DNA from: Bacteroides sp. CAG:770
GTDB lineage: Bacteria; Bacteroidota; Bacteroidia; Bacteroidales; UBA932
DNA length: 38,940 bases
NCBI GenBank assembly: GCA_000435075.1
Contig: FR890670.1
Span: forward strand, 1 to 38,940
Reading direction: 5' to 3'
Position 1 is the first letter of the stretch. Every line of letters begins with the position of its first letter. Positions 8,337 through 16,774 of this stretch are shown piece after piece. Under the pieces are notes generated by a model. It was not told the DNA's origin. It worked only from the letters and a program-made list of their open reading frames with translations, and did no database searches. A program made the translations under genes and the position numbers.

Positions 8337-9953
8337 ATGGTGGAATTCAAATACGCTCCAATGTTTCAGCTCGGTGAGGACACTACCGAGTATTACCGTT
8401 TGACAGACAAATATGTCTCTCTCGGCAATTTTGAAGGTCATGACATTTTGAAGGTTGAACCTGAGGCACTTACAATGCTTGCCAATGCTGCATTCCGTGA
8501 TGTGAACTTCCTTCTCCGTCCGGCACACAATGAGCAGGTTGCCAAGATTCTGAATGATCCTGAGGCTTCTTCAAACGACAAGTACGTTGCCCTCAGATTC
8601 TTGCGCAACGCTGAGGTTGCTGCGAAGGGGCAGCTCCCGTTCTGCCAGGATACTGGTACTGCCATTATCCATGGTGAGAAAGGCCAGCAGGTCTGGACCG
8701 GTTTCGATGATGCAGAGGCTCTTTCCAAGGGTGTCTTCAAGACTTACACAGAAGAGAATCTCCGCTACAGCCAGAATGCTCCTCTTACAATGTACAAGGA
8801 AGTCAACACTAAGTGCAACCTTCCTGCACAGATCGACATTGAGGCAGAAGAAGGTATGGAATACAAGTTCCTCTGCGTCGTGAAGGGTGGCGGTTCCGCC
8901 AACAAGACATACCTTTATCAGATGACAAAGGCTGTCCTGAATCCGGCTACACTCGTTCCTTTCCTTGTTGAAAAGATGAAGACTCTCGGAACAGCTGCCT
9001 GCCCTCCATATCATATCGCATTCGTAATCGGCGGTACATCAGCTGAGAAGAACCTTCTTACAGTGAAGCTCGCATCTACGCATTATTATGATGCTCTTCC
9101 TACTACAGGTGATGAGACAGGACGTGCATTCCGTGATGTTGAACTTGAGAAGCAGGTTCTCGAAGAAGCTTACAAGATCGGTCTCGGCGCCCAGTTCGGC
9201 GGAAAATACTTCGCTCACGACATCCGTATCATAAGGCTTCCGCGTCATGGTGCAAGCTGCCCTATCGGTCTCGGCGTAAGCTGCTCTGCTGACCGTAACA
9301 TCAAGGCGAAGATCAACAAGGACGGTATCTGGATTGAGAAACTTGACGACAATCCTGGACGTCTCATCCCTCAGGAACTCCGTGAGGCAGGTGAGGGCGA
9401 CGCAGTGAAGATTAACCTCGACCGCCCTATGTCAGAGGTTCTCAAGGAACTTACAAAGTACCCTGTTTCTACACGTCTGAGCCTTAACGGAACTATCATT
9501 GTTGCCAGAGACATCGCACATGCCCGTCTCAAAGAGCGCATCGACAATGGCGAGGACCTTCCACAGTATTTCAAGGATCATCCGGTATTCTATGCCGGTC
9601 CTGCCAAGACTCCTGAAGGAATGCCTTGCGGTTCTATGGGACCTACCACAGCTAACCGTATGGACCCTTACGTCGACCTCTTCCAGTCACACGGCGGCAG
9701 CATGGTCATGATTGCCAAAGGTAATCGTACACAGCAAGTTACAGACGCCTGCAAGAAGCACGGCGGATTCTATCTCGGTTCTATCGGCGGACCTGCTGCA
9801 GTCCTCTCATACGAGAGCATCAAGTCCATCGAGTGCGTCGAGTATCCTGACCTCGGAATGGAGGCCATCTGGAAGATCCGCGTAGAGAACTTCCCTGCAT
9901 TCATCCTCGTTGATGACAAGGGAAATGACTTCTTCAAGCAGTACGGAATCTAA
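8337..9953 (+). CDS. fumA: Class I fumarate hydratase ([4Fe-4S])
   Basis: The enzyme interconverts fumarate and malate, feeding the reductive branch that makes succinate in anaerobic Bacteroidales. The 538-residue chain holds both alpha and beta domains of the homodimeric class I type. The cluster cysteines are Cys103 (in PFCQDTGT), Cys222 (in GTAACPPYH) and Cys316 (in GVSCSADRN), matching the spacing of E. coli FumA (105, 224, 318 as I recall). GASCPIGLG and the C-terminal block PTTANRMDPYVDLFQ are also typical. Codon use is strongly biased and CATTGAC is absent. It follows prfB by 28 bp with no clear promoter and ends at a strong terminator. The symbol is by family; fumB would be equally valid. 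Confidence 0.95.
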   Translation: MVEFKYAPMFQLGEDTTEYYRLTDKYVSLGNFEGHDILKVEPEALTMLANAAFRDVNFLLRPAHNEQVAKILNDPEASSNDKYVALRFLRNAEVAAKGQLPFCQDTGTAIIHGEKGQQVWTGFDDAEALSKGVFKTYTEENLRYSQNAPLTMYKEVNTKCNLPAQIDIEAEEGMEYKFLCVVKGGGSANKTYLYQMTKAVLNPATLVPFLVEKMKTLGTAACPPYHIAFVIGGTSAEKNLLTVKLASTHYYDALPTTGDETGRAFRDVELEKQVLEEAYKIGLGAQFGGKYFAHDIRIIRLPRHGASCPIGLGVSCSADRNIKAKINKDGIWIEKLDDNPGRLIPQELREAGEGDAVKINLDRPMSEVLKELTKYPVSTRLSLNGTIIVARDIAHARLKERIDNGEDLPQYFKDHPVFYAGPAKTPEGMPCGSMGPTTANRMDPYVDLFQSHGGSMVMIAKGNRTQQVTDACKKHGGFYLGSIGGPAAVLSYESIKSIECVEYPDLGMEAIWKIRVENFPAFILVDDKGNDFFKQYGI

Positions 9954-9970
9954 TCTTGGATGACAAATCT

Positions 9971-10006
9971 GGCTGGCCGGGATCCCAAGTTCCGGTCAGC
10001 CTTTTT
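9971..10006 (+). terminator. Intrinsic terminator after the fumarase gene
   Basis: GGCTGGCCGG (9971-9980) pairs with CCGGTCAGCC (9992-10001) through ten positions, one of them a G-U pair. Five T residues follow at 10002-10006. It closes the prfB-fumarase unit. Confidence 0.9.
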
Positions 10007-10029
10007 CGTCCCGAATCAAGTCGAAATCT

Positions 10030-10728
10030 ATGTTAAAGGACATCAAGGCTGTTGTTTTTGACGCCGACGACACACTGTGGAGCAACGAACCGCTTTTCCG
10101 TGCGGCGGAAAGGCACTTTTTCGAGACAATGTCGGACTATGGCACCCTCGAATGGTTGAACGCCGAACTCTACAAGACGGAAGTCGCGAATATGGAAGAA
10201 CTTGGCTACGGCGCCAAAGCGTTCATAATATCAATGATAGAGACCGCAGTGCGGATAAGCGGCGGCAAGGTCAATGCTGACCGCATTTCGTCCCTCGTCG
10301 AAAGCGGAAGGTCGATACTGCGCAATCCCGCGACACCGCTCCCCGGAGTCGAAGCGACTTTGTCAATGATAAAGAACTCCGGAAAGTATGAAATGGCCCT
10401 GCTCACCAAGGGTGAACTTCTGGACCAGAACCACAAGATTGACCGTTCCGGGCTTAGGCATTATTTTGACGTGGTGGATGTGGTGGATGAGAAGATGCCG
10501 GAGGTCTATGCGGAACTTTGTGAACGGCTGAGAATCAGGCCGGAACAGATGCTGATGGTCGGCAATTCCTTCAAGTCTGACATTGACCCTGTAATTAAAA
10601 TCGGCGGTACCGGTGTCTATATTCCTTCCGATGAGACCTGGCAGCATGAGCTGATAGAGGAATATGAGCATCCCGGGCTGATACGTGCGTCGAGGTTTTC
10701 GGAACTGAAGGAGATACTGGGACTGTAG
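10030..10728 (+). CDS. HAD-superfamily phosphatase (YjjG-like)
   Basis: A 232-residue soluble hydrolase of the haloacid dehalogenase superfamily. Motif I is VVFDADDTLW (nucleophile Asp11, general acid Asp13), motif II is the Thr in LLTKG, motif III is the Lys in DEKMPEVY, and motif IV is MVGNSFKSDID. A helical cap domain lies between motifs I and II, as in class C1 HAD phosphatases such as YjjG nucleotidases and phosphoglycolate phosphatase. All catalytic residues are present, so it should be an active small-molecule phosphatase. The substrate cannot be told from sequence. It stands between the fumarase terminator and the promoter of the next gene. Confidence 0.85.
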   Translation: MLKDIKAVVFDADDTLWSNEPLFRAAERHFFETMSDYGTLEWLNAELYKTEVANMEELGYGAKAFIISMIETAVRISGGKVNADRISSLVESGRSILRNPATPLPGVEATLSMIKNSGKYEMALLTKGELLDQNHKIDRSGLRHYFDVVDVVDEKMPEVYAELCERLRIRPEQMLMVGNSFKSDIDPVIKIGGTGVYIPSDETWQHELIEEYEHPGLIRASRFSELKEILGL

Positions 10729-10744
10729 TCTCGCGTTTTTGTGC

Positions 10745-10752
10745 TATTTTTG
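10745..10752 (+). promoter_or_regulatory. -7 promoter box before the PMI-family gene
   Basis: TATTTTTG fits TAnnTTTG exactly and lies 17 bp before the ATG at 10770, so the leader would be very short. I see no convincing -33 element. A CATTGAC word (10763-10769) fills the space just before the start codon. Confidence 0.4.
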
Positions 10753-10769
10753 CGTAAAATTACATTGAC

Positions 10770-12125
10770 ATGGAACTGAAAAAAAATAAACTGTATCCGA
10801 TGACTTTCAAGCCGTTGGCAGAGAAAGCGGAATGGGGCGGCAGCATTTTCATCGGAAAAATGGGAAAATCATATACGGAGAAAGTTGAGGCTGACGATGC
10901 TGATGGCAAGGGCGGCAAGAAAAAATACGTCGAAAAGGCATTGACAATGTCCGACAAACTCGGCGAAAGCTGGGAGTTGGCGGATATGGGCTTCCGCGAT
11001 TCGGAGGTTGCGGACGGATGGCTCGCAGGCAGCACCATCAGCGAAATCCTCGAGACCTATCTGGAGGACCTTGTCGGCGAGACCGCATATTCATATTTCG
11101 GCCGTCAGTTCCCATTGATGGTCAAGATGTTGGATGTGCATGGACGTACCCCTCTGATGGTCTGCCCGGATGACGAGGTGGCCGGCCAGAGGTATGATAC
11201 TCTCGGAAAACTCAAGCTCTGGTATGTCATGGATGCGGAGCCTGGTGCAAAGCTTTACATGGGCTTCAAGAATGACATTTCGGCTACCGAACTGTATAAC
11301 CGTTGCCATGACGGATCACTCGAAGAGGTGCTCAATGTCATTGTCCCTCACAAGGGAGACGCTTTCCTGATGACTCCGGGCCTGGTTCATGCCGCTTCCG
11401 GCGGGATTGTTCTCGCAGAAATCGCCGAGTCTTCCGACCTCGATTTCAAGATTTACAACTGGGGGGATTCTGTCAATGCCGCGAGCGCATCGTTCACTGC
11501 TGACGAGGCCGGCGTCGGAAGAAATTCCGGAAAGACGTCACGCAGAAGCCTCATGAATGATTCTTCCATCAATGGTGTTGAGGAATTGTCGCTCGAAGCT
11601 GCGTTTGATTTCCTGAATATGTCCAAGTATGACAATTCATTGACAATCAGTGCTTCCGGAGATTCCAAAGCCGGTCCTGCACATGACCCTTCCGTGAAAT
11701 CAATCGCTGCGGAGGATGCCAATGCCGGCAAGGTGACTGACAAGATTGTCGAGCGCAGAGAATTCTCCGTCACCAAGATTGACCTGAAGGATGCGATCCA
11801 TATCAATACCGGCACGACCGACGCTTTTGTCATCTATGTTTGCGTGAGCGGCTCGGCTTCGCTCCAGATTCAGAAAGAAGATGCCGGCATAGAGAGGTAC
11901 GAGGTCAATGAAGGTGGTCTTGTCCTTGTTCCGGCTGAGGTGACTGATTTTTTCCTTGTCCCCCAGGACCGCAATACCGTCCTTCTAGAGGCTACTGTCG
12001 AGCCTCACGAGGATGTGGACCAGTATATTGACCCTGATGTGGAGGCCACGCTTCCTTCAGAGGAAGAGCCTGGAAAACTCTCTGTCGAGGAGTTCCTCAG
12101 ACGCAATCCCGGTCGTATGAACTAG
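10770..12125 (+). CDS. Phosphomannose isomerase family (type I) protein with a degenerate metal site
   Basis: Family members interconvert mannose-6-phosphate and fructose-6-phosphate using one zinc. The cupin scaffold is clear: KPLAEKAEWGGS, ESWELADMG, FPLMVKMLDV, VCPDDEVAGQRY, LWYVMDAEPGAKLYMGF, PGLVHAASGG and LAEIAESSDLDFKIYNW. In active enzymes the ligands are Gln and His in a QVHPDDE motif, Glu in a GKTEMWYV motif and a later His. Here these positions are Met130, Cys132, Lys149 and His207, so only the last ligand remains. The active-site Arg expected just after the YDW/YDY-like motif is also missing. At 451 residues it is longer than usual, with inserts near 45-55 and 250-265. It may be a pseudoenzyme or have a changed function. 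Fold assignment is firm; activity is doubtful. Confidence 0.8.
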   Translation: MELKKNKLYPMTFKPLAEKAEWGGSIFIGKMGKSYTEKVEADDADGKGGKKKYVEKALTMSDKLGESWELADMGFRDSEVADGWLAGSTISEILETYLEDLVGETAYSYFGRQFPLMVKMLDVHGRTPLMVCPDDEVAGQRYDTLGKLKLWYVMDAEPGAKLYMGFKNDISATELYNRCHDGSLEEVLNVIVPHKGDAFLMTPGLVHAASGGIVLAEIAESSDLDFKIYNWGDSVNAASASFTADEAGVGRNSGKTSRRSLMNDSSINGVEELSLEAAFDFLNMSKYDNSLTISASGDSKAGPAHDPSVKSIAAEDANAGKVTDKIVERREFSVTKIDLKDAIHINTGTTDAFVIYVCVSGSASLQIQKEDAGIERYEVNEGGLVLVPAEVTDFFLVPQDRNTVLLEATVEPHEDVDQYIDPDVEATLPSEEEPGKLSVEEFLRRNPGRMN

Positions 12126-12140
12126 AAATCCGTTCTGATT

Positions 12141-12578
12141 ATGGCTGAAGAAGTTCGTATAGACAAATATCTTTGGGCCATCCGTGCGTTCAAGACGCGC
12201 AGTGAGGCCGCGGATGCCTGCAAGGGCAATAGGGTAAAGGTCAATGATGCTGATGCGAAGCCGTCCAGAACTGTCAAGATCGGGGACAGGATAGAAGTCC
12301 GCAAGGCGGCTGTCCATTACTCGTGGCGTGTCATAGGATTGATAGAGAATCGTGTGGGGGCCCAGCTGGTTCCGCAGTATGCCGAGAATCTGACTCCGCA
12401 GTCGGAACTGGACAAGCTGAAGGCTCCGGTCGAGACGTTTTTCGTCAAGCGTGACCGTGGTGCCGGCCGTCCGACCAAAAAGGACAGGAGAACCATCGAA
12501 GAGATGTGGGACGGAATTGATTTCAATGCTGACCTGCCTGATGATCCGCCCGGATATGATGACATGGATATAGACTGA
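12141..12578 (+). CDS. hslR: S4-domain RNA-binding protein (Hsp15/HslR family)
   Basis: This 145-residue protein opens with an S4 RNA-binding domain: VRIDKYLWAIRAFKTRSEA, then GNRVKVNDADAKPSRTVKIG. That is the signature of Hsp15-type heat-shock proteins, which bind stalled 50S subunits carrying peptidyl-tRNA. The middle is basic (KRDRGAGRPTKKDRR) and the tail is acidic (DLPDDPPGYDDMDID), as in other Bacteroidetes members. It lies 15 bp after the preceding gene, so the two are probably co-transcribed, and it ends at a bidirectional terminator facing trpS. The S4 family is sure; the exact role is inferred from the family. Confidence 0.85.
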   Translation: MAEEVRIDKYLWAIRAFKTRSEAADACKGNRVKVNDADAKPSRTVKIGDRIEVRKAAVHYSWRVIGLIENRVGAQLVPQYAENLTPQSELDKLKAPVETFFVKRDRGAGRPTKKDRRTIEEMWDGIDFNADLPDDPPGYDDMDID

Positions 12579-12615
12579 CATTGACAGCTCTATGCCAATG
12601 AAGTTATGTTATAAT

Positions 12616-12655
12616 GAAAGTCCCGTGAACAGTTTGTTCTGCTCACGGGACTTTC
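12616..12655. terminator. Bidirectional terminator between hslR and trpS
   Basis: GAAAGTCCCGTGA (12616-12628) is perfectly complementary to TCACGGGACTTTC (12643-12655), with a mismatch and one further pair inside and a 10-nt loop. The position between convergent genes supports termination in both directions. Confidence 0.85.
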
Positions 12656-12670
12656 GTTATGATGTAAAAA

Positions 12671-13756
12671 TTATTTTTCGTATTTCTTGGCCTGCTCTGC
12701 GATGAGGGCTGCATCATCGAAATAATTGATACGCATTGCGTTGCGAACTTCTGCCATCGTCTTGGCTGCTGTTTCGCGAGCGACCTCCGTACCCTTCTTC
12801 AGGATGTTGAAAACTTCAGGAATATCCTGCTCGAATTCATGACGGCGAGCACGGATCGGACTGAGTCTCTTGTTCAGGACATTGTTCAGGAACTTCTTGC
12901 AGGTTCCGTCTCCGATGCCGCCCTTCACATACTGCTCTTTCAGTTCTTCGAGGGATGCGAACTCAGGCCAGAATTCTGCGAAGTCCTCGTTGGTGCTGAA
13001 TGCGTCCATATATGTGAATACAGCGTTTCCGTCAAGGTTTCCCGGCTCGTCCTGACTCATTCTAGGCGCACCGTTGGACATTTTCTTGACTTTCTTCCAT
13101 ACTGTAGCCTCGTCGTCGCTTAGGTAGATGCAGTTTCCGAGAGACTTGCTCATCTTTGCCTTACCGTCAGTTCCAGGCAATCTCATGCACACGCAGTTCT
13201 GTGGAAGAAGGATTTCCGGCTCGACCAGAACCTCACCATAAACGCTGTTGAACTTTCTTACTATCTCTCTGGTCTGCTCGATCATAGGCTCCTGGTCTTC
13301 ACCTGCAGGAACGATTGTGCCCTTGAATGCGGTGATGTCAGCAGCCTGGCTGATAGGGTAGCAGAAGAATCCCACGGGCAGAGTGTTCTCGAAATCTCTC
13401 ATCTGGATTTCCGCCTTTACCGTCGGATTTCTCTGGAGTCTCGATACCGTTACCAGATTCATGTAATAGAATGTGAGCTCTGTCAGCTCCGGAATCATTG
13501 ACTGGATGAAGAGTGTGCATTTGGATGGGTCAATGCCGCAAGAGAGGTAGTCCAATGCTACTTCAATGATGTTCTGACGTACCTTTTCCGGATTGTCGGC
13601 ATTGTCAGTAAGCGCCTGTGCGTCAGCGATGAATACGAACATTTTGTCAAAATCGCCCTCATTCTGAAGCTCGACTCTTCGTCTCAATGATCCCACGTAG
13701 TGTCCCAGATGCAGTTTTCCCGTCGGTCTGTCACCTGTCAAAATTACTTTTTCCAT
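12671..13756 (-). CDS. trpS: Tryptophan--tRNA ligase
   Basis: This class I aminoacyl-tRNA synthetase charges tRNA-Trp. The 361-residue product carries the HIGH-type motif in PTGKLHLGHY (residues 11-20) and an intact KMSKS motif (201-205), with the GEDQEPMIEQTREI segment between them. Length and motif order fit bacterial TrpRS. The gene is transcribed alone on the minus strand, ends at the shared terminator with hslR, and has a TATCTTTG -7 box about 86 bp before its start. Nothing unusual is seen in the sequence. Confidence 0.96.
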   Translation of the reverse strand: MEKVILTGDRPTGKLHLGHYVGSLRRRVELQNEGDFDKMFVFIADAQALTDNADNPEKVRQNIIEVALDYLSCGIDPSKCTLFIQSMIPELTELTFYYMNLVTVSRLQRNPTVKAEIQMRDFENTLPVGFFCYPISQAADITAFKGTIVPAGEDQEPMIEQTREIVRKFNSVYGEVLVEPEILLPQNCVCMRLPGTDGKAKMSKSLGNCIYLSDDEATVWKKVKKMSNGAPRMSQDEPGNLDGNAVFTYMDAFSTNEDFAEFWPEFASLEELKEQYVKGGIGDGTCKKFLNNVLNKRLSPIRARRHEFEQDIPEVFNILKKGTEVARETAAKTMAEVRNAMRINYFDDAALIAEQAKKYEK

Positions 13757-13841
13757 ATAGTTTATTCTTTATTGTCAATGTTAAGGTCATGTCAAAGGCA
13801 TGTCCGGTTTCCATGCTGTTTTGGTTTATGTCTATAAACTC

Positions 13842-13849
13842 CAAAGATA
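13842..13849 (-). promoter_or_regulatory. -7 box of the trpS promoter
   Basis: The minus strand reads TATCTTTG, an exact match to TAnnTTTG. The -33 element is not obvious. The leader would be about 80 nt. Confidence 0.45.
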
Positions 13850-14075
13850 ACAACTTTTTCTCAGAAAGAGAATTATATGATGTGGTGTCGTCTGTTGTTC
13901 TCTAATGACTCTCTTGTTCTGCTGTTTTTGACAGACGTGTCGAGGGGAATACTTGCCATGTCAAGTAACCTTCAAAAATAGATCTATCCTCGAAAATTTT
14001 CTCCTAATCTGAGGCAGGTTTTGTACGTTACCAAATCTTTTCCGGACTGTTCTCTAAACATTGGGAATAAATAAC

Positions 14076-14083
14076 TAAATTTG
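14076..14083 (+). promoter_or_regulatory. -7 box of the GH3 lipoprotein gene
   Basis: TAAATTTG fits the -7 consensus exactly, giving a leader of about 135 nt before the ATG at 14225. No clear -33 element is seen at the best spacing. Confidence 0.4.
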
Positions 14084-14224
14084 CGGTGAAACCTAGAAAG
14101 TCGTAACAATAAGTCACAATATGAGTTGGCTGTACTGAAGTTGCGGAATTTTAGGATTGTGCAGACATAATAACCAGACATGCAATGGTTTGTCCATTGT
14201 GTTCTTAAATTATCTTATACTAAG

Positions 14225-16513
14225 ATGAAGAAAAGCATTTTAACCACTTTGGGGATATGGGCATTGTTTTGCTCATGTCAGAACGAGGCACCCCGCGCCA
14301 TTCCTCAGGACAAGGAAATCGAAGCTAAAATTGAAAAGCTGCTCTCCAAGATGACACTTGAGGAAAAAGTTGGACAGATGACCCAGCTTACCTCGGAAAT
14401 TGTACTTGAGAAAGGAACGAACAATGTGTCGAAAAAGGGTGAGGAACTTATAAGAAAGTACAAGATAGGTTCTATTCTGAATACAATGGACGGTGTAGCC
14501 GCTACACCGGCTGAATACAGGACGTTCATAAAGCAGCTTCAAGATATTTCTATGGACGAGATGGGTATCCCATGTCTCTATGGCCTTGACCAGATTCACG
14601 GAGCTTCATATACTGCGGGAGCCGTGCTTTTCCCTCAGGAAATCGGTCTTGCCGCATCTTTCAATGATGAACTGGCGTATAACATGGGTGTTGTAGGATC
14701 TTATGAGACCAGAGCCTGCAATGTTCCTTGGGTATTCTCTCCTACACTGGACTTGAGCCGTAACCAGTGCTGGCCGAGAGTGTGGGAAAGCTTCGGCGAA
14801 GATCCTGTTGTCCAGAGCCGTATGGGCGTGTCTCTTACCCGTGGTTTCCAGGATGAAGACCCTAATCATATTTCCCCGGAAAAAGTGGCAGCCTGCATCA
14901 AGCACTATTTTGCTTACGGTGCCACGAAATCAGGTCAGGACAGAACACCTTCAATGGTCTCCAAACGTGAGCTGAAAGAAAAATTCTTCCCTCCTTTCAA
15001 GGCTTGCATCGAGGCTGGTGCCCTTTCCCTCATGGTCAATTCTTCAAGCAATGACGGCATCCCTTTCCATACCAATAAAGAATTTCTTACCGGTTGGCTG
15101 AAGGAAGGTCTCAACTGGGACGGTATGATTGTCACAGACTGGTCTGATGCGAAGTTTGCCTTCAGCAGGGATTTCACGACACCTACATACAAAGAAGCCA
15201 TCAGGCGTGTGATCGATGCCGGAGTCGATATGCTTATGGAACCGTATAGTGTCGAGGCTTGTGATTATCTTGTGGAACTTGTCAATGAAAAGCAGCTTCC
15301 AATGAGTCGAATTGACGATGCGGTACGCCGTATCCTCCGTCTTAAATTCAGGCTCGGCTTGTTTGATGACCCGTATGGCACTTCATCGGACTATGCGAAG
15401 TTTGCGAATCCGGAGTTCGTGAAGTATGCCTACAATGCAGCTCTCGAAAGTGAAGTCCTGTTGAAAAATGACAACTCGCTTCTCCCTCTTACCAAGGATG
15501 CCCGTATTCTCCTGGTAGGCCCTAACGCCAATTCTATGCGCACTTTAGGCGGCGGATGGAATTATACCTGGCAGGGCGACGCTGCTGACAATCCTGCATT
15601 TACCGGACAGTACAATACTATATATGAAGCACTTAAGACCAAATTCAAGAATGTGGACTATGTCTCTGTGCTGAATTATAAAAAGCATGCCCATTTCGAA
15701 GTTGAGGAGCGTGGTGACTATGCCAAGGCTGTCAATGCTGCCCGCAATGCTGATGTTATCGTGGCCGCAATCGGAGAAAACTCATATTGTGAGACCGTGG
15801 GTAATATCAATGATATTTCGCTTTCTTCAAATCAGCGCGACCTTGTAAAGGAACTGGCGAAGACAGGAAAGCCTATTGTCCTCATCTTGAATGAGGGACG
15901 TCCTCGTGTCCTGAATGACATCGAACCTCTTGCAGGCGCAGTAGTAAGCGTATTGCTTCCTGGCAACTATGGCGGAGATGCTCTGGCCGCCCTACTTTGC
16001 GGTGAAGAGAATTTCAGCGGAAAACTTCCATATACATATCCGAAATATGTAAATCGTCTGAATACTTATGACTATAAGCTCTGTGAGAACAGTGCAACAG
16101 TAGAGGGCCTTTATAACTACAATGCCAATATGACTAGTCAGTGGCCTTTCGGACATGGACTCAGCTACACAACATTTGAATATTCAAATCTCCGTGCCGA
16201 CAAGACTGATTTCAACTCGGGTGATGTCATAGAAGTGAGCGTGGATGTCAAGAACACCGGAAAAGTCAAGGGTAAAGAGTCCGTACTTCTTTACAGTTCA
16301 GACCTTTGGGCTACACTTACCCCGGATGTCCGCAGACTCCGTGACTATACGAAGGTGGAACTCCTTCCGGGAGAGACCAAGACAGTAACCTTCCGTTTGT
16401 ATGCTGATGACTTGGCATATGTGGACCATTCTCTGAACTGGGTTCTCGAACCGGGCGAATTCAGACTTGCTTGCGGAAGCGAAAGTATAATTGTCAATTG
16501 CGTCCGCGGCTAA
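14225..16513 (+). CDS. Glycoside hydrolase family 3 lipoprotein (beta-glucosidase-like)
   Basis: The 762-residue product starts MKKSILTTLGIWALF and reaches a lipobox-like CSC with the modified Cys near residue 19, so it is probably lipid-anchored. GH3 motifs are YGLDQIHGASY, KHYFAYGATKSGQDR and GMIVTDWSDAKF, where Asp305 is the expected nucleophile. The second domain has AAIGENSYCETVGN, and a fibronectin-III-like domain with WPFGHGLSYTTFEYS ends the protein. It resembles the GH3 at 337-2559 in architecture but is clearly diverged, so it is not a recent duplicate. It is a single-gene unit with a promoter-like box at 14076 and hairpins after the stop. It probably hydrolyses beta-glucosides; the substrate is unknown. 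I preferred the ATG at 14225 over 14180 because of the signal peptide. Confidence 0.9.
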   Translation: MKKSILTTLGIWALFCSCQNEAPRAIPQDKEIEAKIEKLLSKMTLEEKVGQMTQLTSEIVLEKGTNNVSKKGEELIRKYKIGSILNTMDGVAATPAEYRTFIKQLQDISMDEMGIPCLYGLDQIHGASYTAGAVLFPQEIGLAASFNDELAYNMGVVGSYETRACNVPWVFSPTLDLSRNQCWPRVWESFGEDPVVQSRMGVSLTRGFQDEDPNHISPEKVAACIKHYFAYGATKSGQDRTPSMVSKRELKEKFFPPFKACIEAGALSLMVNSSSNDGIPFHTNKEFLTGWLKEGLNWDGMIVTDWSDAKFAFSRDFTTPTYKEAIRRVIDAGVDMLMEPYSVEACDYLVELVNEKQLPMSRIDDAVRRILRLKFRLGLFDDPYGTSSDYAKFANPEFVKYAYNAALESEVLLKNDNSLLPLTKDARILLVGPNANSMRTLGGGWNYTWQGDAADNPAFTGQYNTIYEALKTKFKNVDYVSVLNYKKHAHFEVEERGDYAKAVNAARNADVIVAAIGENSYCETVGNINDISLSSNQRDLVKELAKTGKPIVLILNEGRPRVLNDIEPLAGAVVSVLLPGNYGGDALAALLCGEENFSGKLPYTYPKYVNRLNTYDYKLCENSATVEGLYNYNANMTSQWPFGHGLSYTTFEYSNLRADKTDFNSGDVIEVSVDVKNTGKVKGKESVLLYSSDLWATLTPDVRRLRDYTKVELLPGETKTVTFRLYADDLAYVDHSLNWVLEPGEFRLACGSESIIVNCVRG

Positions 16514-16529
16514 TAGCTGTTACGCCAGA

Positions 16530-16622
16530 TAGCCAAAAACGGTGAAAAAAACTGGCATTTTTTACACGGAATGTCAATTTTGGACCAAACGGTGTAAAAA
16601 CAGGCCAATATTTACACCGTTT
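16530..16622. repeat. Two related hairpin units in tandem
   Basis: The second unit is a perfect 12-bp inverted repeat: AAACGGTGTAAA (16587-16598) and TTTACACCGTTT (16611-16622) around a 12-nt loop. The first unit (about 16530-16567) is a degraded version, with AACGGTGAAAAAAA and TTTTTTACACGG around ACTGGC. Both share CGGTG, an A-run and TTACAC. They may be tandem terminators or binding sites; no coding frame covers them. Confidence 0.55.
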
Positions 16623-16680
16623 TCCATCGACATAAGTATCTGAACTTCCACCTGACACTTTACAGGGTACCTTGCCAGAT

Positions 16681-16715
16681 AGAAAGGGCTGACCGTCATC
16701 CGGCCAGCCCTTTCT
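16681..16715. terminator. Bidirectional terminator between GH3 and rubrerythrin genes
   Basis: AGAAAGGGCTG (16681-16691) is perfectly complementary to CAGCCCTTTCT (16705-16715) around a 13-nt loop. It lies between convergent genes. Confidence 0.8.
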
Positions 16716-16774
16716 GTATCTGTACTGAAACATTGACAAGTTTCAGCCTATGTCGTGACATGCGTCACTGTTTC

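Larger units (their letters stand above)
13757..14224. other. Divergent intergenic region between trpS and the GH3 lipoprotein gene
   Basis: This 468-bp gap has no convincing gene. For trpS, the minus strand shows TATCTTTG (plus positions 13849 down to 13842). For the GH3 gene, TAAATTTG stands at 14076-14083. A short inverted repeat, ACTTG/CAAGT (13951-13966), and one CATTGAC-class word (13774-13780) are present. An in-frame ATG at 14180 would extend the GH3 protein, but it places non-signal sequence before the lipoprotein signal. Confidence 0.6.

Noticed and set aside
13951..13966. ACTTG/CAAGT inverted repeat upstream of the second GH3 gene
   Set aside because: Only five pairs around a six-base centre in AT-rich DNA; expected by chance.
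14180..14224. ATG at 14180 as start of the second GH3 gene
   Set aside because: It adds 15 residues before a clear lipoprotein signal peptide; the ATG at 14225 directly begins MKKS and the hydrophobic segment.
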